Shown one piece after another: positions 38,605 through 47,410 of a stretch of 64,000 bases of DNA. Origin of the DNA: Gammaproteobacteria bacterium (GTDB lineage: Bacteria > Pseudomonadota > Gammaproteobacteria > Enterobacterales > Neiellaceae); NCBI GenBank assembly GCA_017425245.1, contig JAFOOX010000040.1, positions 1 through 64,000 on the forward strand, given 5' to 3'. Both the position numbers and the translations under genes were made by a program. The notes beneath the pieces were generated by a model. The model saw only the letters and a program-made list of their open reading frames with translations, made no database searches and was not told where the DNA came from. Within the stretch, counting starts at the first letter, position 1; each line of letters opens with the position of its first letter.

Positions 38605-39974
38605 CGGTGCTACATTCCGCCTGGCAAAAGGTTCGCGCGAATACCGAAACGGCACTGGTTAGCAACGCCACCTTCTATTTGTACTTGCTTTACGTCATCG
38701 ACTATTTCATTCGTATTCATGCCCGTATTCCCGGGGTCGGGGTAATCCGGCCAACGCTGCTAATGGCGATATTGATTATATTGCTGCTAGTGATTCAAGC
38801 TGAAAAGTTAAAAGACCGTTGGCAGCATGAGAGTGCCAAAGTAATAAAGGTCCTGATCATTTACGTCTTTATAACGCTGCCATTGGTCGCTTGGCCGGGT
38901 AGCGTGATAAAAAACAATCTGCCTGAATTTGTTAAAGCGGTACTGTTCTTCTTTTTTACGGTCTGCATTGTGGACTCGCAGAAAAGACTGAAGACATTTT
39001 TGGTCATTTTTGTGGGATGTCAACTATTTCGTGTGCTTGAGCCTCTTTATCTTAATGCCACTGAAGGATATTGGGGAAGCAAGACCCATTTAGGAGGGGG
39101 CGAGTTTGCCCTGCGTCTGGCTGGTGGTCCTTATGACGTGATTAACGGTAATGAGTTAGGATTCGTTATTGCCACGGTTGTCCCGTTTTTGCATTACCTT
39201 GTTTTTCCGCGTGGTATCTTGGGTAAGATAGTATATTTTGGATTGTTGCCGTTATTATTGTATGCAATGGTCTTGACCATGTCCCGTGGCGCATTTTTGG
39301 CCTTGCTGGTGGTCCTCTTCTTTATCTTTATTCGATCGAATAATAAGTTACTGCTGGTCGGGGTTGCAGTGATGGCCATGATCTTTGCATGGGGGAAAAT
39401 GTCAGATGTGCAACGTGAGCGCTACCTGTCCTTAACGGGTGCGGATGTCAGAGGTGCAGAAACTGCTGCAGGTCGTGTAGCTGGCGTTGGTCATGAATTT
39501 GAATTGGCTATGGAGATGCCGATCTTTGGTCATGGTATTGGTACGACTCCAGAAGCAAAATTTCACCGAACAGGGCGAACCCAGGCTGCCCATAGCTTTC
39601 CAGCTGAGTTAATAATTGAAATCGGTATCATCGGACTCGTAATCTTTGCCAAGTTTATTTTGACCGCATGGCGAAACCTAAAGGCGCTGACTGGAGCAAT
39701 CGGGGCTAGTGCGGCGACCTCGGCAGAGCAGCTATGGCGGCGTGATCTCATATATACATTACAGTGCGTGTTCTGGATGTATGCGTTTTATAGCCTGAAT
39801 TATTGGGGGCTGTCCCAGTACTATTGGTATCTATTCTGTGGTTTGACGGTGGTTATAGGGCGGCTGCTGAACGATGATTTTGAAAACGCAGTGGTAAAGA
39901 CAAGCGAGCCAGACAATGAAAAACATTCTCCTCGTCGTTCGGTGGCCCGTCGGCGGCATTCGCACGTATCTTAA
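38601..39974 (+). CDS. O-antigen ligase/polymerase-type membrane protein (Wzy-like)
   Basis: Inner-membrane protein of 457 residues with about ten to twelve helices and a large periplasmic loop (about 280-340; G-A-E-T-A-A-G-R-V and G-H-G-I-G-T-T-P). This is the layout of the Wzy_C/WaaL family. In this context it most likely polymerises lipid-linked repeat units. AT content is visibly higher than in upstream genes. Start ATG overlaps the previous stop (ATGA). The last 59 bases overlap the next gene, and the tail encoded there is basic and unusual. Confidence 0.8.
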   Translation: MTVLHSAWQKVRANTETALVSNATFYLYLLYVIDYFIRIHARIPGVGVIRPTLLMAILIILLLVIQAEKLKDRWQHESAKVIKVLIIYVFITLPLVAWPGSVIKNNLPEFVKAVLFFFFTVCIVDSQKRLKTFLVIFVGCQLFRVLEPLYLNATEGYWGSKTHLGGGEFALRLAGGPYDVINGNELGFVIATVVPFLHYLVFPRGILGKIVYFGLLPLLLYAMVLTMSRGAFLALLVVLFFIFIRSNNKLLLVGVAVMAMIFAWGKMSDVQRERYLSLTGADVRGAETAAGRVAGVGHEFELAMEMPIFGHGIGTTPEAKFHRTGRTQAAHSFPAELIIEIGIIGLVIFAKFILTAWRNLKALTGAIGASAATSAEQLWRRDLIYTLQCVFWMYAFYSLNYWGLSQYYWYLFCGLTVVIGRLLNDDFENAVVKTSEPDNEKHSPRRSVARRRHSHVS

Positions 39975-41049
39975 ATACGTATTTTCGGGGCCAGAGTTTG
40001 ACAACTATCGAATTAGGGTGGTCGCTCCTGACGTGGCAGGCTTTGGCGCACAATTCGGTACTGTATTTGCGACGGATCGCTTTGAGTACGTTCCTTGTGA
40101 AGATTCGCCAAAAGACTTGTTAAGAGTAACTTGGCGAGAGTTGCGGCGGACCAAATTTGACCTGATTAATGCGCAAGGTTTTACTTCCGCGATTGCGGCA
40201 TTGCTGCCCAGTGTTGTTCAATGTGCAAATGTGCCGCGTGTGCTGACTGTGCATGATGTGCTTCACGAAGTACAATTTAACGGTTGGAAGGGACGAGTCA
40301 AGCGCTGGTTAATGGCGCAAGTTTTCAAGCGCTATCACTGCATTATTCCGGTCAGCAATGATTGTCGTGACAACATGGTCAGTTTCTTGCCAGAAGTGAT
40401 CGAAACCCGGATTAATACTATTCTCAACGGCGTTAGTGTTGAGCGACTGGCTACCAGCAAACCACTAGGCCTGCGTGGCCAGTTGGGCATTGATGACCAT
40501 ACCTTACTGGTTGGCTTTATGGGCCGTTTCATGGCACAAAAGGGCTTTCGCTACTTGGTTGATGCAGTGGAGAAGCTAATTGGTGAGGCGTCGTTGAGGC
40601 GCCGGCCACTGGTGCTGTGTTTTGGCATCGGGGGATTTTATCGTGAAGAAATGGCCGACATAAAAGCACGGGGCCTGAGTGAGCATTTTAAGTTGTTTGA
40701 CCACATAGAGGATGTTGGGGCCGCTATGAAGGCGCTGGATGTGGTGGTCATGCCATCGCTGTGGGAGGCCTGTCCATTGCTGCCGATGGAGGTACTGATC
40801 TGCGGTACGCCACTTATCGCCAGCAATTGCATCGGTCTGCGTGAAGTGGTAGCTGATACGCCAGCGTGGGTGGTACCCCAGGCCGATGGCGAGGCACTGG
40901 CAAATGCACTGCGTGAGGTCGCCAGAGACAGTCGGCGCGCGGTCTTTGAGAATTACGCGCCCAAGGCTGCACAGCGTTTCGATGTAACTACGACCCGCTC
41001 TGGACTGGCGGCGCTTTATACTGAATTACTGCAAGAGCGGGGCAGATGA
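39916..41049 (+). CDS. Family 4 glycosyltransferase
   Basis: GT-B glycosyltransferase of 377 residues. The acceptor half starts N-I-L-L-V-V-R-W-P-V-G-G-I-R-T-Y. The donor half has V-G-F-M-G-R-F-M-A-Q-K-G-F and L-W-E-A-C-P-L-L-P-M-E-V-L. Cytoplasmic; sugar unknown. It begins 59 bases inside the polymerase gene in another frame, and its own start matches the family N-terminus, so the overlap looks genuine. It is coupled to the flippase by ATGA. Confidence 0.87.
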   Translation: MKNILLVVRWPVGGIRTYLKYVFSGPEFDNYRIRVVAPDVAGFGAQFGTVFATDRFEYVPCEDSPKDLLRVTWRELRRTKFDLINAQGFTSAIAALLPSVVQCANVPRVLTVHDVLHEVQFNGWKGRVKRWLMAQVFKRYHCIIPVSNDCRDNMVSFLPEVIETRINTILNGVSVERLATSKPLGLRGQLGIDDHTLLVGFMGRFMAQKGFRYLVDAVEKLIGEASLRRRPLVLCFGIGGFYREEMADIKARGLSEHFKLFDHIEDVGAAMKALDVVVMPSLWEACPLLPMEVLICGTPLIASNCIGLREVVADTPAWVVPQADGEALANALREVARDSRRAVFENYAPKAAQRFDVTTTRSGLAALYTELLQERGR

Positions 41050-42566
41050 GTACCAAGCGCCTATTGACCAACAGTGGCTCTAATCTGCTGGTGATGTTTC
41101 TCAAGATTGCTATCACTTTTGTGATGACTCCGATTTTTGTTCACAACCTCGGCGCCTACGACTACGGGGTATGGGAAATCACCCTGTCGGTAATTGGCTA
41201 CATGGGCATTCTCGATCTCGGCATGTTGCCGACCATGGCCCGTTTTGCTGCCCACCACCGGGCGCGTGCCGAGGAGGAACAGCTGTTCCAGACGTTTGCA
41301 TCAAGCGTTGTGTTTATGGGCGCGGTGGGGATGGTACTCAGCTTGGTGTTTCTGGTGTGGGCGGTGGCTTTTCCCCATACGCTAGCTGATGAGGGCCAAG
41401 AGACTACTCGCTATACGATATTTCTGTTGATCATTGGCGCCCAGATTCTGGTGAGTTTTCCAGGCTATGTCGCTACCAGTTTTCTTGAAGGATTTCAGCA
41501 TTTTGCGGCCAAGAACAACATTGTCTTGGTCAATACGGTGGTCAGTTCCATTATTACCATAGTTTTTATAACGCCGGAAAATGCGCTGATTTTGGTGGCC
41601 GCCCTTAATGCCATCGGCACCATCATCAAGCATCTCTATTATTTCTATTTGCTGCGCACCGAACGCTATGGCAATGTTCAGTTTCGGTTGCGTGATTTTT
41701 TTTGGCCAAAACTGCATGAGCTGTTGGTTTTCGGTTCCAAGAGTTTTATTCAGGGGGCCTCTTATCGTATCGCCAACTTCTCCGACAACGTAGTCATCGG
41801 CTTCTTTCTGGGGCCGGCACAAGTGATGCTGTTTTCTTTACCTAACGCCATTGTGCGCAATATTCGTATGGTGGTGGCCAATGTCACCCAGGTGTTCCTG
41901 CCATTCTTTACCGAGCTTAACGCCACGGGTGACCATGAGCAGGCACGCCATTACTACATCAGCGCATCACGTTATGTGACCAGTGTGGTGATGTTGATCA
42001 CGGCGGTGACGGTGGTGACCGGGGCCGATTTCATCAGTGTCTGGATTGATCCGGTCACTGGTGCGAAGAGTGAAATTGTGCTCTATGTGCTACTGGCTTA
42101 CACCAGCGTCACCCTGATCAACCCGTTCTATTCCCGTTATCTGACGGCCATCGGCAAGCATGGCCTGTTTGCCTATTGGGAGCCCCCGATGGCATTGGCC
42201 AACATTGCGATCAGCCTGGTGCTGGTGCATTGGCTGGGCTTGGTCGGGGTCGCACTGGGCACCCTGATCCCCAATGTCGTCCTCCACATTGTCTATCTGC
42301 GGGCCAGCATGCATCACCTGGGGGTACCGGTAAGTCGTTTCCTGTGGTCATCGCTGGCGCCCAACCTTGTCCCGTCGTTGCTGACCGTCCTTTATCTACT
42401 GTGGTTTGAATGGCAGTGGCCATTGACAGGCTGGGGGCCATTACTACTAGCCATGACCAGTGGTTCGGTGCTCTACTTGCTGCTCTATCTCGGCGTGGGT
42501 GCGCCCGCGGACCGGCGAGCCTTGGTGCAGTTGCTCAGACATCGGCGCGGGTGGATCCAGAGATGA
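41046..42566 (+). CDS. Wzx-like polysaccharide flippase
   Basis: Inner-membrane protein of 506 residues with about fourteen helices, of the MATE-like polysaccharide export family. The N-terminus (N-S-G-S-N-L-L-V-M-F-L-K) and the G-V-W-E-I-T-L-S-V-I-G-Y-M-G-I-L-D-L-G segment are typical. It should move lipid-linked repeat units across the inner membrane for polymerisation. It ends the tightly coupled run that starts at 30866; base composition falls after it. Confidence 0.87.
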   Translation: MSTKRLLTNSGSNLLVMFLKIAITFVMTPIFVHNLGAYDYGVWEITLSVIGYMGILDLGMLPTMARFAAHHRARAEEEQLFQTFASSVVFMGAVGMVLSLVFLVWAVAFPHTLADEGQETTRYTIFLLIIGAQILVSFPGYVATSFLEGFQHFAAKNNIVLVNTVVSSIITIVFITPENALILVAALNAIGTIIKHLYYFYLLRTERYGNVQFRLRDFFWPKLHELLVFGSKSFIQGASYRIANFSDNVVIGFFLGPAQVMLFSLPNAIVRNIRMVVANVTQVFLPFFTELNATGDHEQARHYYISASRYVTSVVMLITAVTVVTGADFISVWIDPVTGAKSEIVLYVLLAYTSVTLINPFYSRYLTAIGKHGLFAYWEPPMALANIAISLVLVHWLGLVGVALGTLIPNVVLHIVYLRASMHHLGVPVSRFLWSSLAPNLVPSLLTVLYLLWFEWQWPLTGWGPLLLAMTSGSVLYLLLYLGVGAPADRRALVQLLRHRRGWIQR

Positions 42567-42599
42567 TGAGCGGACGGTTATTGCATGAGTAAGGACGCC

Positions 42600-44726
42600 A
42601 TGCCGGAGTATCAGTTGAGCCCTTATCGCCCCGAGCATCGCGAAGGGATCTTGACGCTGCTTGGTAATGAGCCGCACAAACGCCTGCTGTGGGATTGGCA
42701 GTTTGCCGCAGCAAGTGCCGCTGATAATGCCCTAGTAGTTGCTATCTGCGACAATGAAGTAGTTGGATTTAATGGAGCGATGCCAGTTACGCTGTCTAGC
42801 CAAGGTGAAGTAATTGATGCAGTTTGGAGCTGTGACTTTTACGTCGATGCAAGGGTGCGCGGAACAGGTGTTGGCAAACAAATAAAGAAGGAGCTTCATC
42901 AACGTAGCTCCCATCTTATGTCGCTCGGAATTAGCGACCAGGCCGAGATTGTGTTGGGCAAAAGTGGATGGAAAGCCATATCGAACGTAAGAGTATTAAG
43001 AAGATATAACGGGCCATTCATGGATAGGCGTGGAGTTCTTCGCCTCTGGCAGTTTGGCTCTGCACACCGGCATCGCATGTCCCAATATGAACCACAGCCC
43101 TATTCAGCGAGCGTTGGATGGACGCTACCGGATGTCGAAGTGCTTGAAAGGTTGTGGGCTCTAATGAGTCGGTCGGAAGAAACCATGGTAGCCAGAACTC
43201 CGAGCTATCTCCGTTGGCGTTATCAAACTCACCCAACGGCCCATTATCAGTACATGCTAGTACATCTCGAGGGTGAGCCTATTGCCTTGGCCATCTTCAC
43301 ATGCAAGACGGAATCTTCCACCTTTGTTGACTATGTTGGGCCATTGTCCGATGTGACTCTAAAACAGTTTGTACTTGGGTCTTGGCTGGCTCATAGCAGT
43401 AGATCTCGCTATCAAACGTTGACTACCGGCGATGGCGAGTTTCACGCATTGGCACTTTCGATGGGCATGCGGAATACAGGTCTACAGCGATTTATGATAA
43501 AGAGCGATAGACTCGCCTCACAGCCTTGGTTCGTTATGGCAGGAGACAGTGATGGCGAATTCTTGCAGCATGCGAAGCGCGAAGTGTCTGTTATTGATAA
43601 TGGACATTTTTACATTGCAAGAGTGGGTCATGAGCGCTTCATGGCAATGCGAAGTGAGTGGGACAGATTATTAGAACACTCCGATGCTGACCCGTTGTTC
43701 TTGGGGTGGGCGTGGCAAAGTGCATGGTGGGAAACGTGGGGCAAGAGATTTAATCTGGAGCTCTTTTTATTCGAAATTAGACGCGCTGATGGTACGCTAG
43801 TGGCCCTACTTCCATTGAATAGGCGCTTTGCGGGAAATAAATCAAGTGGAATGAGTCGTATCGCATTTGTTGGTACGGTCTACGGCGCAAATACTGTGCG
43901 GACGGAACTATGTGATATTATTGTACGCAAGGAGTTTGACTGCGTATTGAATGGCATTCTTTCATTCATTACTTGTCGCCATTGGGATGAGTGGTTCATC
44001 AGAGACATAAAAAAGTCACATCGATTGCACTTGGCATTGGAGCAATGGAGGAAGACTAACGGCTTTTCTTGGTGGCGAGTTGCGAGCGACCCAATTTATT
44101 CTATAGATTTGACTAAAGGTTATGAAAGCTATAAGGCCGGAATTAGTGCCAGTACACGACTTAAGATGTTCAATCGACGCAATAGGTTAAGCAAGAATGG
44201 TGCCGTAACGTTGAATAGGCACGTGGAGGATAAAAGAGCCTTTTTTAATTCATTGAACCAATTTCATGAACCTCGGTGGGGTAAAGCGTGTTTTGATCAG
44301 AGTGCGATGCTATTTCATCTGCGCTTCATTAGTAGACTTCCATCTAATGCATTTCAGGCGAGTGAGTTGAAGTTAAGCGATTGTGCCATTTCGGTGTTGT
44401 ATGATGTACGAATTGGATACCGAATTTATAATATCCAACAGGGGTATGATCAGAACTATTCGACCGGTCTGTCTCTGGGAACTTTGCATATGGGCTATGT
44501 GCTTGAGGCCTATTTTAGTGAGGGCCTTGCCAAGAGCTATGAATTACTCGCTGGCAATGGGAAGAAGACAAACTACAAGTCGAGCATTTCTGAACAAGCC
44601 GGGGAGCTTTATACTGGAACTATCGTCAGAAGTAGAGTGCATGTGGTTTCGCTGTTGATCGCGCGGATTGCGGGCTGGATTAAAAGACAAGTTCAGCAAT
44701 GCTTATGGCGGAATCCTCCTGTTTGA
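42600..44726 (+). CDS. Double GNAT-fold acyltransferase (N-terminal GNAT plus CelD/BcsL-like domain)
   Basis: Cytoplasmic protein of 708 residues made of two acyltransferase-like parts. The first (about 1-330) has a GNAT core with V-V-G-F-N-G-A-M-P and V-R-G-T-G-V-G-K-Q-I-K, the acyl-CoA pyrophosphate loop. The second (about 340-690) resembles the CelD/BcsL or FemAB-like group (W-A-W-Q-S-A-W-W-E-T-W and N-I-Q-Q-G-Y-D near the end). A role in acylating a sugar or adding an amino-acid-like group to the glycan is plausible. The ATG at 42600 has AAGGA directly upstream; the ATG at 42585 is the alternative. Base composition is lower in GC than before. Confidence 0.7.
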   Translation: MPEYQLSPYRPEHREGILTLLGNEPHKRLLWDWQFAAASAADNALVVAICDNEVVGFNGAMPVTLSSQGEVIDAVWSCDFYVDARVRGTGVGKQIKKELHQRSSHLMSLGISDQAEIVLGKSGWKAISNVRVLRRYNGPFMDRRGVLRLWQFGSAHRHRMSQYEPQPYSASVGWTLPDVEVLERLWALMSRSEETMVARTPSYLRWRYQTHPTAHYQYMLVHLEGEPIALAIFTCKTESSTFVDYVGPLSDVTLKQFVLGSWLAHSSRSRYQTLTTGDGEFHALALSMGMRNTGLQRFMIKSDRLASQPWFVMAGDSDGEFLQHAKREVSVIDNGHFYIARVGHERFMAMRSEWDRLLEHSDADPLFLGWAWQSAWWETWGKRFNLELFLFEIRRADGTLVALLPLNRRFAGNKSSGMSRIAFVGTVYGANTVRTELCDIIVRKEFDCVLNGILSFITCRHWDEWFIRDIKKSHRLHLALEQWRKTNGFSWWRVASDPIYSIDLTKGYESYKAGISASTRLKMFNRRNRLSKNGAVTLNRHVEDKRAFFNSLNQFHEPRWGKACFDQSAMLFHLRFISRLPSNAFQASELKLSDCAISVLYDVRIGYRIYNIQQGYDQNYSTGLSLGTLHMGYVLEAYFSEGLAKSYELLAGNGKKTNYKSSISEQAGELYTGTIVRSRVHVVSLLIARIAGWIKRQVQQCLWRNPPV

Positions 44727-44795
44727 GCGTGCTTGGCTCCCTTGCGATGTTTAGGTTTCAAAGGTTTCGAGTGTTTAACTATTGAGGATCTATAT

Positions 44796-45731
44796 ATGGG
44801 GATGGTAAAAAACTATTTGCGGAAGCATGAACGGCTCGAATTCATTCTCAAGAAACTATATTTTGGAATGCACGATAAGCTTGAGAGATTTATACCTTCC
44901 CCCCTGTTCCTGCAGTGTCAGTATTTTCTGAAAACGGGGGAGCGGCTAAATCTTAACAACCCACAAACGTTTAATGAGAAAATTCAATGGCTAAAACTAC
45001 ACTATCATGATCCACTTCTTAACCGGTGTGTTGATAAGTGGGAGGTCCGTGACTTTGTTCGTGAACGAGGTCTTCAGCATATCCTTATTCCTGCATGGGG
45101 TCCATTTGATACTGTTGACCAGATGAATGCCGAGATGCTGCCGAACGCATTCATTCTGAAATTGACAAACGGGTCGAGCTTCAATTTTATCTGTAAGAAT
45201 AGGCGTGACTTCAATCACTCATTGGCCAAAGAAAAGTTCGACAGCTGGATGCGCGTAAACTTCTATGCGGCTCGCAGGGAGTGGGCGTACAAAGACGTCA
45301 AAAATAGAATCATGTGTGAGCAGTTACTCTGTACGCAGGAGGGAGGGCTGCCCTCAGACATACGATTCTTTTGCTTCAACGGTGAACCGCGGGTGATTGC
45401 CGTTGACCTAGATTCCGTTGTTGATGGGGTCAAGACGAGCAATTATTTTAGGCACTTGTATACCTGTCAATGGGAACCGATTGAGGCAACAATCCAGTAT
45501 CCCAAAAAATCAAACTACGAAGTTGAGCGCCCCGAAAACCTTGAAGACTTGCTGATGATCGCAAAAACGCTTTCTGCAGGATTTCCATTTGTCCGAGTTG
45601 ACCTCTACAACGTGAGTGGAAAGCCATATTTTGGTGAACTTACTTTCTATCATGCCTCAGGTTACCAAAAAATTATGCCAGTGTCCTTTCGAATAGAACT
45701 CGGCAATAGTATTTCGCTAAGGAAGTGTTGA
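44796..45731 (+). CDS. ATP-grasp, TupA-like protein of polysaccharide loci
   Basis: Predicted cytoplasmic ATP-grasp enzyme of 311 residues like the TupA-type proteins found in capsule and exopolysaccharide clusters. F-N-E-K-I-Q-W-L-K near residue 55 and P-S-D-I-R-F-F-C-F-N-G-E-P in the second half are characteristic. Such proteins are thought to form amide links with ATP, for example adding amino acids to sugar acids. The exact reaction here is unknown. The ATG at 44796 has GAGG eight bases upstream. An AT-richer gene than the backbone. Confidence 0.75.
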   Translation: MGMVKNYLRKHERLEFILKKLYFGMHDKLERFIPSPLFLQCQYFLKTGERLNLNNPQTFNEKIQWLKLHYHDPLLNRCVDKWEVRDFVRERGLQHILIPAWGPFDTVDQMNAEMLPNAFILKLTNGSSFNFICKNRRDFNHSLAKEKFDSWMRVNFYAARREWAYKDVKNRIMCEQLLCTQEGGLPSDIRFFCFNGEPRVIAVDLDSVVDGVKTSNYFRHLYTCQWEPIEATIQYPKKSNYEVERPENLEDLLMIAKTLSAGFPFVRVDLYNVSGKPYFGELTFYHASGYQKIMPVSFRIELGNSISLRKC

Positions 45732-45732
45732 T

Positions 45733-46908
45733 ATGAAGAATATTTTGTTTGTTTACAAGGAAGAATATCCTTGGGATATTAGAGTCGAGAAGATTGTAAA
45801 CACATTGAAGGGCCAGCATCGCGTTACGTTGCTTGCGAGAAACAATGATGATCGTAGGGACAGTGAACAAGCCGACGGTTACTTGATTAAACGGTTGCCA
45901 TATTTCAGGTTTTTGCCGAGAACCATCAACAGGGTTATTCAAATGAGCTTTTGGTTCAATCCTTTGTGGATTGTTCTGATGGTTAAGATGTTGCGGCACA
46001 TGTCCGTAGATGTGTTGATCATTCGTGATTTGCCATTGATGCCTTTAGCAGTAATTTTAAAGAAATTTTTTAAGATGCGCGTGATATTTGATATGGCAGA
46101 GTGTTACCCCTTGATGTATGAATCATATGCTCAGTTCAGACAGCAGAGTATTGGCGAGAAAATGCTAAAAAGCAGTTATCTGGCTGCGAGGGCTGAGCGC
46201 TTTTCTTTAAATCGCTGCGATCATGTATGGGTCATGATTGAAGAAAGTCGGGACCGCCTATTGGAAATGGGGCTAAATGGCGAAAAGATATCTATCGTTA
46301 GCAATACTCCACTTCTTCCTGCCAATCTAGTCAGAAAAATTCATCATGGCTGTGAATTGCGTATTGCTTACGTAGGCTTCCTTACTCCGCTAAGGGGTCT
46401 TGATTATCTGATAGAGGCCATCGGGGTTTTTGTCAATCACCCACTAGGCGGGTCTGACATACGCTTAGACATTGTCGGTAAGGGCGAGTCCAAAGCCGAG
46501 CTTCAGTTACTTGTAGATCAGTTGGGTCTCAGTCGCTATATTTTTATTCATGGTTGGTTAGATAATGATGCTGTCCATAGAATTCTTGATGCGGCAAATG
46601 TTGGAACGCTTACTTATCGAATTTGTAGCCACTGGAACAATACCATTCCCAACAAACTATTTGACTATATGCTAAACGGATTGCCGGTAATGGCTACTGA
46701 AGTGAAACCTATAAAAAGAATACTTGGGGAGACCGGAGCCGGTATAACTTCTGTCCCGGATTCGAGCGCTCTCGCCGATGTTCTAATTGAGCTTAAATCG
46801 GCAGCCTTGAGAAACGCTATGGGAGAAAAAGGAATGCTGGCAGTCCAAAATCGCTACAATTGGAATTACGAAGAACGGGTGCTCAACGAAACTGTTGAAC
46901 GATGGTAG
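45733..46908 (+). CDS. Family 4 glycosyltransferase
   Basis: GT-B glycosyltransferase of 391 residues. It starts N-I-L-F-V-Y-K-E-E-Y-P-W-D-I-R-V-E-K, typical of WbuB-like enzymes. The donor half has Y-V-G-F-L-T-P-L-R-G-L-D-Y and N-K-L-F-D-Y-M-L-N-G-L-P-V. It starts one base after the ATP-grasp stop. Sugar unknown. AT-rich relative to the GT genes at 33-38 kb, consistent with separate acquisition. Confidence 0.85.
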   Translation: MKNILFVYKEEYPWDIRVEKIVNTLKGQHRVTLLARNNDDRRDSEQADGYLIKRLPYFRFLPRTINRVIQMSFWFNPLWIVLMVKMLRHMSVDVLIIRDLPLMPLAVILKKFFKMRVIFDMAECYPLMYESYAQFRQQSIGEKMLKSSYLAARAERFSLNRCDHVWVMIEESRDRLLEMGLNGEKISIVSNTPLLPANLVRKIHHGCELRIAYVGFLTPLRGLDYLIEAIGVFVNHPLGGSDIRLDIVGKGESKAELQLLVDQLGLSRYIFIHGWLDNDAVHRILDAANVGTLTYRICSHWNNTIPNKLFDYMLNGLPVMATEVKPIKRILGETGAGITSVPDSSALADVLIELKSAALRNAMGEKGMLAVQNRYNWNYEERVLNETVERW

Positions 46909-47410
46909 ATTCGTTCACAGGGTTGTTTAAAGGAGCCATGGCGGGTAGGCGTTTATTCCCGTTCTTCGGCGGATTTCAATGTCCCGCATCTAGCAAAGTG
47001 CTTGTCTACAAAGACTATTTTGCTGACAGTAAGTCATCGCTATCCACTTTTTAGGCCGGTTCGCATTGCAAGATCTCCAGCGTAAGCTAAGCTGAGATGT
47101 GGTAGGGCGCTACGCGCGGTTGGGAAGTGGTAGAAGTGGTAAGTGTTTGATTTTTATTATTTCATTAGGGTGTCGACGTTATGAGTTGCGATGGCTGACG
47201 GTTTTTCGGGCCTTAGTCATCGCACGAGGGTGTAGCTGTAACGAAGTCACATTATAATCTAATGATTAAGGTTTATGTAGGCGAGCGTTCAGAGTTTTAG
47301 AAAGTCGGACTCGTTGAGCGCTCTGGTGAGGTATGATAAATGGCTTTGTGATCTTGCATTGCAGGGTAATAGCGCCGGAAATTTTAATTCGAGTTGAGAG
47401 GTAATTGGCT
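46909..47410. other. Non-coding stretch in the AT-rich block
   Basis: I see no full gene here. A 38-codon frame at 46938-47054 follows AAAGGAG, but the spacing is only two bases. Its middle (K-V-L-V-Y-K-D-Y-F-A-D-S) resembles the N-terminus of GT4 enzymes and may be a decayed fragment. GCGATGGCT and AGTCATCGC (around 47188-47223) form a 9-position hairpin. The region probably contains the promoter of the gene at 47411. Confidence 0.4.

Noticed and set aside
47341-47357. TGGCTTTGTGATCTTGC upstream of the secreted protein gene, sigma54-like
   Set aside because: Same problem: two bases too long between the invariant GG and GC.
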